From Sphaerisporangium sp. TRM90804 (lineage in GTDB: Bacteria > Actinomycetota > Actinomycetes > Streptosporangiales > Streptosporangiaceae): DNA of 64,000 nt. Where the stretch lies: positions 372,001-436,000 of the forward strand of contig NZ_JARWAC010000004.1 in the NCBI RefSeq assembly GCF_029846175.1, given 5' to 3'. Below the pieces are notes generated by a model. The model had not been told where the DNA came from. It saw nothing but the letters and a program-made list of their open reading frames with translations, and made no database searches. Positions within the stretch are counted from its first letter, which is position 1; every line of letters begins with the position of its first letter. Below, piece by piece: positions 55,092 through 64,000 of this stretch. The translations under genes were made by a program, and so were the position numbers.

Positions 55092-56087
55092 ATGGGGATC
55101 ATGCGATCGGGGCGACTCGCCGCCATTGCCGTGACCGCGCTGGTCACGGCCGCCTGCGGCACGCCCGGCGGGGTGGCCGGCATCAGCACCCTGCCCCCGC
55201 CGCCGCCCTCGGGGAGCACGACCCCCACCGCCGCGTCCGCGACGGACGGCACGGCGACCGGGGACGACGCGTCCGCCGGGGCCACGGCCACGACGACGCC
55301 CGCCGCCGCCGGGACGCCGGAGGCGCCCACCGCGTCCCCCACCGCGACCGATCGCGACGACCTCGACGCGGCGAGTCTGGAGCCCGAGGCGTCCCCGAAG
55401 CCGGTCGCCGTCACCCCGCCGCCCGGTGACGACCCGGTGCGGATGCCGCCGCCGAAGGTGTCGCGCTACAGCTACCTGTTCCCGGTGCGCGGCTGCCGGG
55501 TCGACTACGCCCGCACGGCGGGCTCTCCGCCCAAGACCACGATCTGGGCGGGCAGGGGCTGCGCGTTCGTCGCGCCGGTCGACGGAAGGGTGCACGAGGT
55601 CAACGCCCTCAACCGCTGGCGGCCCTCCACCGACCGCGGGGCCGACCGCGAGGGCCGCTTCGTCTCGATCATCGGCGCGGACGGCGTCCGCTACCTCGGC
55701 GGCCACCTGGAGGCCGTCTCGGCGGGCATCCGCCCCGGCGTCCCGGTGCGGGCCGGCCAGGTGCTCGGGACCGTCGGCAACTCGGGCGACGCCAGGGACG
55801 GGGCCCCCAACCTGCACTTCGCCGTCTCGTGGCCGACCGACTCCCGGTACTGGTGGGTGCGGCGCGGCATGGTCGACCCGTGGAGCTACCTCGACGCGTG
55901 GATGAGCGGCAACCGCACGCTGTCCCCCGGCGACCAGGTGGCCGCCGTGCGCGCCCAGGTCGGCAGCACGCCACCGTGCCGCGTGCTGTGCGCCTCCAAG
56001 CCGGTGAAGCAGCGCCCGAAGCCGCGCAGCTCCCCCACCGGCGACCCGTCGCCCGTCGTCACCAGAGGCGCCGGAACGGCGTCCTAG
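55092..56087 (+). CDS. M23-like (LytM) lipoprotein with incomplete zinc site
   Basis: 331 residues from ATG 55092, or 328 from ATG 55101. Lipobox VTAACG near residue 22, then about 100 residues of Thr/Ala/Pro linker. The LytM-like domain spans about 135-275: VAPVDGRVHEV, YLGGHLEAVSAGIRPGVPVRAGQVLGTVGNSG and APNLHFAVSWP. The usual first ligand motif HxxxD is absent (TIWAGRGCAFVAP stands there), and the HxH motif is reduced to NLH. It is probably not a peptidase but may bind wall or activate amidases. Its 3' end overlaps the convergent dgt gene by 29 bp. Four cysteines may form disulfides. Confidence 0.78.
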   Translation: MGIMRSGRLAAIAVTALVTAACGTPGGVAGISTLPPPPPSGSTTPTAASATDGTATGDDASAGATATTTPAAAGTPEAPTASPTATDRDDLDAASLEPEASPKPVAVTPPPGDDPVRMPPPKVSRYSYLFPVRGCRVDYARTAGSPPKTTIWAGRGCAFVAPVDGRVHEVNALNRWRPSTDRGADREGRFVSIIGADGVRYLGGHLEAVSAGIRPGVPVRAGQVLGTVGNSGDARDGAPNLHFAVSWPTDSRYWWVRRGMVDPWSYLDAWMSGNRTLSPGDQVAAVRAQVGSTPPCRVLCASKPVKQRPKPRSSPTGDPSPVVTRGAGTAS

Positions 56088-57321
56088 AGTTGCGGCGGCC
56101 GAGCTCGCGGTGCAGGGCCACGGCCGAGACGTCGGTCAGGGAGGCGAGCTGGTCGACGACGACGCGCAGCCGCGTGGCGTCGTCCCGCGCCTCGGTGAAC
56201 AGCGGGCGCAGGGCCGGCTCCAGGGTGCCGGGCGCGCCCAGCATGATCATCGACGCCAGCTCCGCGATCAGCTCGCGCTGCCGGGCCTGGTTGGCGTTGT
56301 GGTCGTCGCGTGACATCACGTAGTGCGCGGTGATCCCCTTGACCAGCGTGCACTCCATGCGCGTGCGCTCGGGCACGATCAGCCGGGCGCCGTGGCGGGT
56401 GCGGCCGGGGCCGTACGCCTCCAGGGTGGCGGCCTGGGCGTCGTTGCAGAACCGCCCGATGAGACCGCTGGTGAGCGACTTGAGCGCCACCAGGTCGGCC
56501 ATGGTGCCCTGGAAGCGCGGCAGCCACAGCGGGTCGGCGATCAGGCCCGCGAGGACCTCCTCCAGCTCGTGGACGTCGGCGTCGCCCGCGTACCACTTCA
56601 GGGTGCGCTCGGCGACGCAGCGCCGCTCCCCGGCGTCGCGCAGCATCGCGGGCGTGACGTGCCCGGAGTGGATCGCGTCCTCCAGGTCGTGCACCGAGTA
56701 GGCGACGTCGTCGGCCCAGTCCATGATCTGGGCCTCGAAGCTCGCCTGCCGCGGCGGCGCCCCCCGCCTGACCCAGTCGAAGACCGGGAGGTCGTCGGGG
56801 TAGACGCCGAACTTGGCGCCGCTCCCGGGGGGCCAGGGGTACTTCAGCGCCGCGTCGAGCGTGGCCCGGGTGAGGTTCAGCCCGGCGCTCCTGCCGTCCT
56901 CGGTGAGCACCTTGGCCTCAAGCCGGGTCAGCAGCCGCAGGCTCTGCGCGTTGCCCTCGAAGCCGCCGCACCTGGCGGCCAGCTCGTTGAGCACGCCCTC
57001 GCCGTTGTGCCCGAATGGAGGATGGCCGAGGTCGTGCGCCAGGCAGGCGGTCTCCACCAGATCGGGGTCGCAGCCCAGGGCCTTGCCCATCTCCCTGCCG
57101 ACCTGGGCGCACTCCAGGGAGTGGGTCAGGCGGGTACGCGGGATGTGACGGCCGTGGTCGGGGATGTCTCCCGGGCCCACGACCTGGGTCTTGGCCGCCA
57201 GCCTGCGTAGCGCGGAGCTGTGCAGCACGCGCGCGCGGTCGCGTTCGAACGCGCCGCGCTCGGGGTTGCCGGGAGGTTCCGGCACCCATCGCGCCTGGTC
57301 CAGTTCGTCATAGCCGCTCAT
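56059..57321 (-). CDS. dgt: Deoxyguanosinetriphosphate triphosphohydrolase-like protein
   Basis: About 420 residues from ATG 57321, where the conserved start SGYDELDQARWVPEPPG begins. HD-domain metal ligands: THSLECAQVGREMGKAL and CLAHDLGHPPFGHNGEGVLNEL, later IMDWADDVAYSVHDLEDAI. It hydrolyses dNTPs to nucleosides and triphosphate, controlling dNTP pools. A TAGCAT box 10 bp before the ATG suggests a very short leader. It lies upstream of dnaG on the same strand, interrupted by the convergent M23-like gene. This dgt-dnaG neighbourhood is common in actinobacteria. Confidence 0.92.
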   Translation of the reverse strand: MSGYDELDQARWVPEPPGNPERGAFERDRARVLHSSALRRLAAKTQVVGPGDIPDHGRHIPRTRLTHSLECAQVGREMGKALGCDPDLVETACLAHDLGHPPFGHNGEGVLNELAARCGGFEGNAQSLRLLTRLEAKVLTEDGRSAGLNLTRATLDAALKYPWPPGSGAKFGVYPDDLPVFDWVRRGAPPRQASFEAQIMDWADDVAYSVHDLEDAIHSGHVTPAMLRDAGERRCVAERTLKWYAGDADVHELEEVLAGLIADPLWLPRFQGTMADLVALKSLTSGLIGRFCNDAQAATLEAYGPGRTRHGARLIVPERTRMECTLVKGITAHYVMSRDDHNANQARQRELIAELASMIMLGAPGTLEPALRPLFTEARDDATRLRVVVDQLASLTDVSAVALHRELGRRNSRTPFRRLW

Positions 57322-57322
57322 C

Positions 57323-57339
57323 GGTAGCGGGATGCTACC
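57323..57339 (-). promoter_or_regulatory. dgt promoter with inverted repeat
   Basis: GGTAGC-GGGAT-GCTACC. Read leftwards it contains the -10 TAGCAT. The repeat lies directly against the start codon and could be an operator or fold in the short leader. Confidence 0.4.
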
Positions 57340-57513
57340 CCCGCCGGGGCGTTCACACGACAAACATGGGGGAAACTCACGAAGTCCGACCCTACCCGCC
57401 TATCCGCAGGTCAGGCGACCCCTTTCACCCCCCTGAAAACGCCGCGCCGACCCCCGCGCCGGACGGCGCGGGCACCCGGCCGGCGTCGACCGCCCAGGGC
57501 CCGCGCCCGCGCC

Positions 57514-60186
<2,673 letters not shown>

Positions 60187-60363
60187 TCGAACTCCTTCAA
60201 CGACCTCAATGCATGTGATTCCGGCACTCTACCTATGATTTCAAGCAGGAAACGTCACCGGCAGTGCGTGAGGATGTTCGCGCAGCTAGAGACCAATATA
60301 GCGGTCTAATCCATTCCACTCCGCGACGGAGGGACGACGGCCGGAACGGGTGGGTGCCGGCGC

Positions 60364-60375
60364 TGGTATATACCA
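60364..60375. promoter_or_regulatory. GntR/DasR-like palindrome TGGTATATACCA
   Basis: Perfect 12-bp palindrome. In its 16-bp context it matches 12 of 16 positions of the DasR site ACTGGTCTAGACCACT as I remember it. 177 bp upstream of ppdK. Confidence 0.5.
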
Positions 60376-60425
60376 ATTCAGCCCGCCATTCAGCCGCGTT
60401 CGCCGCCCATTCAATGGCCGCGGAA

Positions 60426-60437
60426 TGGTGTAGACCA
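60426..60437. promoter_or_regulatory. GntR/DasR-like palindrome TGGTGTAGACCA
   Basis: AATGGTGTAGACCAGT (60424-60439) matches 13 of 16 positions of the DasR consensus. It lies 62 bp from the first copy, and the flanks of both copies are alike (AATTCAGCC versus AGTTCGACC). Confidence 0.5.
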
Positions 60438-60583
60438 GTTCGACCGGCGACGGCGAATCCCGCCGCCTGCCGGGCTTCGCGGCCGGCGCGCCGGGGGCCC
60501 CGCGGCACCGTCCGCGTCACGCCTCGGGCGAACAGAGGCCCGTGGCGGCCGGGGCGCCGCGCGGGAGCTGCCAGGATGGCCGG

Positions 60584-61375
60584 ATGATGGAGCTGAACGG
60601 ACGTCCCGTCACAGCCGAGGAGCTGCGAGCCCTGGCGTTCGCCAACTACGGCCACTTCACCTCCATGCGCGTGGAGGGCATGGGCGTGCGCGGCCTCGCA
60701 CTGCACCTGGAGCGGCTGCAGGGCGACTGCCGCATCCTGCACGGCGTCGACCTCGACCTCGACCGGGTGCGCCACCTCGCCCGGCGCGCCGCCGCTGCGG
60801 CGCCGTCTCCGGTCATGATCCGGGTCACCGTGTTCGACCCCGAGCTCGACGTGGCCCGTCCCGCGGCCGACGCCCATCCGGAGATCCTCGTCAGCACCCG
60901 GCCGGCGCCGCCCGACGGCCCGCCGCCGCTGACGCTGGGCACAGCCGACTACGAGCGCGACATTCCCGAGATCAAGCACACGGGCCTGTTCGGCACGGTC
61001 ATGCAACGGCGGTTCGCCCAGCTCACCGGCAGCGACGACGTGCTGTTCACCGACTCCGTCGGCCGCATCCTCGAAGGGGCGACCTGGAACATCGGCTTCG
61101 TGCGCGACGGTCGTGTCGTCTGGCCCGGCTCGGGCTGCCTCAACGGCGTGACCATGCGCCTGCTGAACGGCGTCATGGAGCGCGCCGGCATCCCGCACAC
61201 CACGGCCGAGGTCGACCTCGACGACATCCACCGCGTCTCGTCCGCGTTCGTCACCAACGCCGCGGCGGGCCCGCGCCCGGTGCGGTCGATCGACGGCGTG
61301 GAGCTGGACGCCGACGCCCCGATCCTGACCACGCTCAGGCGGGAGTACGCCGCCATCCCCGGCGACCCGCTGTAG
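60584..61375 (+). CDS. Class IV PLP-dependent aminotransferase family protein
   Basis: 263 residues from ATG 60584 (AGGATGG upstream; ATG 60587 possible). Class IV fold shared by aminodeoxychorismate lyase (PabC), branched-chain and D-amino acid aminotransferases. The PLP Lys is in DIPEIKHTGLFGTVMQRR and the signature VLFTDSVGRILEGATWNIGFV includes the conserved Glu. The N-terminus (MELNGRPVTAEELRALAFANYGHFTSM) is typical of a distinct actinomycete subgroup whose substrate is unknown. Divergent from ppdK with a shared control region. Confidence 0.82.
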   Translation: MMELNGRPVTAEELRALAFANYGHFTSMRVEGMGVRGLALHLERLQGDCRILHGVDLDLDRVRHLARRAAAAAPSPVMIRVTVFDPELDVARPAADAHPEILVSTRPAPPDGPPPLTLGTADYERDIPEIKHTGLFGTVMQRRFAQLTGSDDVLFTDSVGRILEGATWNIGFVRDGRVVWPGSGCLNGVTMRLLNGVMERAGIPHTTAEVDLDDIHRVSSAFVTNAAAGPRPVRSIDGVELDADAPILTTLRREYAAIPGDPL

Positions 61376-61524
61376 ACGGACGTCCGGCCGCCGTCGACGC
61401 CCCCGGCACCCGCGTGAGGGCGGGCGTGAAACATGTCGGAAATCCTCCGCATTGAGGATGGCAGCGTAGATCCTGGCCGTCAGAATCGTCCTTCTTCGTT
61501 CAGCGATCGCAGGGGGATGCACGT

Positions 61525-62805
61525 ATGACGTCGGCTGCCCGTTTCTCGACCCTTCGCATGGTGACCGCCGGGCTTGCGCTCGGCGCCTCGCTCGCCGCGG
61601 GGACGGCCGTGGCCGTGCCCGCCGCCGCGGAGCCCGCCCCGGCGGGCCTCGACCGCGCCGCCCTGCGGTCCTCGCTCGACGCGGTGCGCGACGCCGGCAT
61701 GTACGGCATCTACTCCAGCGTGCGCGACGGGCGCGCGACCTGGCAGGGGGCGTCGGGCGTCGCCGACGTGCGCACCAGGCGTCCCGTGCACCCGACGATG
61801 GCGCACCGCATCGGCAGCGTCAGCAAGACCTTCACCGCCGCGGCGGTGCTGCAGCAGGTGGCCAAGGGCCGGGTCGACCTGGACGCCCCGATCGGGCGCT
61901 ACCTCCCCGGGCTGGTGCCCGGCGAGCGCGGCGAGACCGTCACGGTGCGGATGCTGCTCAACCACACCAGCGGCATCGGCGACTACATCGGCGGGGCCTT
62001 CCCCTCGCTGACCATCCCCAACGGGGACAGCCTCGACGACAACCGGTTCCGCACCTTCCGCCCCGAGGAACTGGTGAGCTTCGGCCTCGCGGCCCCCGCC
62101 CCCGGCGCGCCCGGGCAACTGTGGTCCTACTCCAACACCAACTACATCCTCGCCGGACTGCTGCTGGAGAAGGTGACCGGCACCGGCGCCGAGTCCTACA
62201 TCACCCGGCACGTGATCCGCCCGGCGGGCCTGCGGAACACCTCGTTCCCGCGCACGCCGTTCATCCCCGGCCCGCACTCCAAGGGCTACGAGGCGCTGTA
62301 CGGCCTCATCGACCCGCCCAAGGACTACAGCGTCTACAACATGTCGTGGGCATGGACCGCCGGGGCGATGGTCTCCACCATGGACGACCTGAACACCTTC
62401 TACCGCGCCCTGCTCGGCGGCAGAATCCTCGACCGCGAGCGGCTCGCCGAGATGCAGCGCACCGTGCCCGTCAGCGACCCGCAGGGCAACGTGTACATGC
62501 ACTACGGCCTCGGCATCTACGCCCAGGATCTGCCCTGCGGCCGGTTCTGGGGCCACGACGGCGGCGTCTTCGGCTACGGCACCTACTCCATGTCCAGCGC
62601 CGACGGCCGCAAGCAGGTCTCCCTCGGCTTCAACCTGATGAAGTACCAGGAGCTCGACGAGAACGGCGTCGTTCCGCACGCGATCGACTTCGCGCTGGGC
62701 GGCCACCTCCTCCAGGCCACCTGCGGCTCCCAGCCCACCACCCGCGCCCAGCGGCCGCTGCCCTTCCTCCCCACCGCCCACCTCTCCATCCCGGTCGGCA
62801 AGTAG
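61525..62805 (+). CDS. Secreted serine hydrolase (beta-lactamase/DD-carboxypeptidase, S12)
   Basis: 426 residues from ATG 61525 (AGGGGG 8 bases upstream). A signal peptide spans 1-36 (ending AAAEPAPA). S12 motifs are SVSK at 98-101, YSN at 202-204 and HDGG at 344-347. Two cysteines near the C-terminus may pair. It resembles Streptomyces R61-type D-alanyl-D-alanine carboxypeptidases and related esterases. It should act outside the membrane on peptidoglycan or D-amino-acid peptides. Monocistronic with a strong terminator. Confidence 0.88.
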   Translation: MTSAARFSTLRMVTAGLALGASLAAGTAVAVPAAAEPAPAGLDRAALRSSLDAVRDAGMYGIYSSVRDGRATWQGASGVADVRTRRPVHPTMAHRIGSVSKTFTAAAVLQQVAKGRVDLDAPIGRYLPGLVPGERGETVTVRMLLNHTSGIGDYIGGAFPSLTIPNGDSLDDNRFRTFRPEELVSFGLAAPAPGAPGQLWSYSNTNYILAGLLLEKVTGTGAESYITRHVIRPAGLRNTSFPRTPFIPGPHSKGYEALYGLIDPPKDYSVYNMSWAWTAGAMVSTMDDLNTFYRALLGGRILDRERLAEMQRTVPVSDPQGNVYMHYGLGIYAQDLPCGRFWGHDGGVFGYGTYSMSSADGRKQVSLGFNLMKYQELDENGVVPHAIDFALGGHLLQATCGSQPTTRAQRPLPFLPTAHLSIPVGK

Positions 62806-62810
62806 CCGGC

Positions 62811-62850
62811 GCGTCCCTCGCCCGCGCCTGTACGCGCGGGCGGGGGACGC
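62811..62850 (+). terminator. 17-bp hairpin after the secreted serine hydrolase
   Basis: GCGTCCCTCGCCCGCGC (62811-62827) pairs with 62834-62850 with one mismatch and a 6-nt loop. A smaller copy CGCCCGC-ACGC-GCGGGCG follows at 62886-62903, near the end of the convergent WD40 gene. Confidence 0.7.
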
Positions 62851-62932
62851 GCTGGAGACGGCCCGGGTCATGGCCCCGCACACCGCGCCCGCACGCGCGG
62901 GCGAGGGACGCCTTCACCGGCGGTTCGCCCGG

Positions 62933-64000
62933 TCACGGGCAGGGCGGGCGGTAGGGGACGTCGCGAAGGTGGCGGCTCCAGTCCGCGCGGGAGACGCGGG
63001 GGTGGGCGAGCGCGCAGACCCGCGCGGCGGCCCGTTCGGGGTCGGTCTCCCACAGGCGCACCGTGGCGTCGACGCCGCCGGTGGCGAGGGTGTGGCCGTC
63101 CGGGGCGAAGGCCACGGCGTAGACGCGGTCGGCGTGCCCGCTGAGGGTCGTGGCGGCGTCCGGGTGGCCGGGACGGGTGAGGTCCCACAGTCGGACGGTG
63201 GTGTCCAAGGCGGTGGAGGCCAGCGCGCGGCCGTCCGGGCGGAAGGCCAGGCCGGTGACGGCGTTGGTGTGGCCGGTCAGCGTCGCCAGGCCGCGCGAGC
63301 GGCGCGGGGCGGTGACGTCCCACAGCCGCACGGTGCCGTCGGCGGCGCCGGAGGCGAGGCTGCGGCCGTCGGGGCTGAACACGACGTCGTTGACGGCGTT
63401 GGTGTGGCCCGTCAGCGTGGCGAGCGGGGCCGGGCGGCGCGGGTCGCTCACGTCCCACAGCCGGACGGCGCGGTCGGCGGAGCCGGTGGCCAGGACGCGC
63501 CCGCCGGGGGCGAAGGCGACCGACAGGACGGTCTCGGCGTGGTCGTCCGCGGACGCCAGCCGCCGGGGCCGTCGCGGGTCGGCGGCGTCCCACAGCCGCA
63601 GGGCGCGGTCGGCGCCCACGGTGGCGAGCACGCGCCCGTCGGGGCTGAACGCGGCGGCGTAGGCGTTGTCGGTGTGCGCGTCGATCGACGCCAGCGGCTC
63701 GGGGTGGCCCGGGTCGGCGACGTCCCACAGTCGCACGGTGAAGTCCAGGCTGGCGGTGGCGAGCACCCGGCCGTCCGGCCGGAACACCGCCCGCATGACG
63801 CCGTCGGCGTGGCCCGCCAGCGTGCCCAGCGCACCCGGACGGCCCGGCAGCGTGGCCACCCCGGGAGGCGCGCCCGGCGGGGCGGCCAGAGGGCGAGGGC
63901 CGCCCGGCGGGGTGGCCCTCGCGCGAACGTCGCCGGGTGCGGTGGATTGCGCGCCGGGGCCGACCGGCGAGGTGGCCAGGGCACGAACGTCGCCGGGAGC
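62933..64000 (-). CDS. WD40-repeat protein, C-terminal part (runs off the right edge)
   Basis: Partial: the frame is open from the stop at 62933 to the window end, with a GTG at 63859 as a poor internal start candidate. Six to seven WD40 blades of about 45 residues are visible, e.g. LATLTGHTNAVNDVVFSPDG followed by TVRLWDV, with TVRLWD or a close variant in each. Upstream, Pro/Gly/Ala-rich degenerate repeats (APGDVRALATSPVG, APGDVRARATPPGG) look like collapsed inter-blade segments. It is a scaffold propeller; such tails are often fused to kinases, STAND ATPases or caspase-like domains in actinomycetes, but the N-terminus is outside the window. Confidence 0.85.
   Translation of the reverse strand, partial: APGDVRALATSPVGPGAQSTAPGDVRARATPPGGPRPLAAPPGAPPGVATLPGRPGALGTLAGHADGVMRAVFRPDGRVLATASLDFTVRLWDVADPGHPEPLASIDAHTDNAYAAAFSPDGRVLATVGADRALRLWDAADPRRPRRLASADDHAETVLSVAFAPGGRVLATGSADRAVRLWDVSDPRRPAPLATLTGHTNAVNDVVFSPDGRSLASGAADGTVRLWDVTAPRRSRGLATLTGHTNAVTGLAFRPDGRALASTALDTTVRLWDLTRPGHPDAATTLSGHADRVYAVAFAPDGHTLATGGVDATVRLWETDPERAAARVCALAHPRVSRADWSRHLRDVPYRPPCP

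Larger units (their letters stand above)
60187..60583. promoter_or_regulatory. Divergent control region between ppdK and the class IV aminotransferase gene
   Basis: 397 bp without a gene. Two TGGT..ACCA palindromes at 60364 and 60426 are listed separately. A third inverted repeat AGACC-AATATAGC-GGTCT lies at 60290-60307. On the minus strand GTGACG, a 17-bp spacer and TAGGTA (about 60254-60226) could be the ppdK promoter. Confidence 0.5.

Overview
The window is chromosomal DNA of a very GC-rich actinomycete. Actinobacterial markers include a mycothiol deacetylase (MshB), a LacI-controlled maltodextrin locus, XRE/ATPase and STAS regulators, a bacterial nitric oxide synthase and the order dgt - dnaG - rpoD - tRNA-Asn. 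The gene content resembles Streptosporangiales (Streptosporangium/Nonomuraea-like). That placement is inference from gene families; no 16S rRNA gene is present. I see no insertion sequence, prophage or CRISPR array. Several genes appear to be transcribed without a leader.

Layout. 1-4.6 kb: a less GC-rich entry region with a tiny secreted peptide, a conserved two-gene pair (GT-B-like protein plus small partner) and a convergent STAND/NB-ARC-TPR protein. 4.7-9.7 kb: a lipoprotein with a duplicated domain, a serine hydrolase, a back-to-back pair sharing a 17-bp leaderless promoter, and a hemerythrin protein. 10-17.8 kb: two large secreted starch enzymes (a double GH13 amylase-pullulanase with three CBM41 modules, and a GH13 amylase with CBM20). 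17.9-24.3 kb: an EEP-family phosphoesterase/nuclease, a decayed MerR regulator, a secreted six-cysteine protein, a sulfatase, a divergent ATPase/XRE-TPR regulator pair and a cysteine-free HesB protein. 24.5-31 kb: a VOC protein, a malic enzyme-fumarase operon, and a divergent ArsR/MFS pair with a clear operator. 31-32.7 kb: a three-part regulator (cNMP sensor, cyclase-like domain, LuxR helix-turn-helix) translationally coupled to a small membrane protein.

33-46.7 kb: an alpha-glucan uptake locus. It holds a secreted GH87-type alpha-1,3-glucanase, divergent from a sugar ABC transporter operon (binding protein and two permeases) ending in an intracellular GH13 alpha-glucosidase. Then come a TetR regulator, mshB, a LacI regulator, an ACC deaminase/D-cysteine desulfhydrase family enzyme and galactokinase. 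TTGCAG-type elements recur upstream of the GH87 gene, the transporter and lacI, so I infer one LacI regulon. Its products would cut starch, pullulan and alpha-1,3-glucan outside the cell, import the oligosaccharides and hydrolyse them inside.

47-64 kb: STAS protein, cold-shock protein, enoyl-CoA hydratase, bNOS, tRNA-Asn with its terminator, then the housekeeping block (rpoD, dnaG, dgt) with a degenerate M23 lipoprotein. After these come pyruvate phosphate dikinase (two DasR-like palindromes upstream), a class IV aminotransferase, a secreted serine hydrolase and the C-terminal part of a WD40 protein that runs off the right edge.
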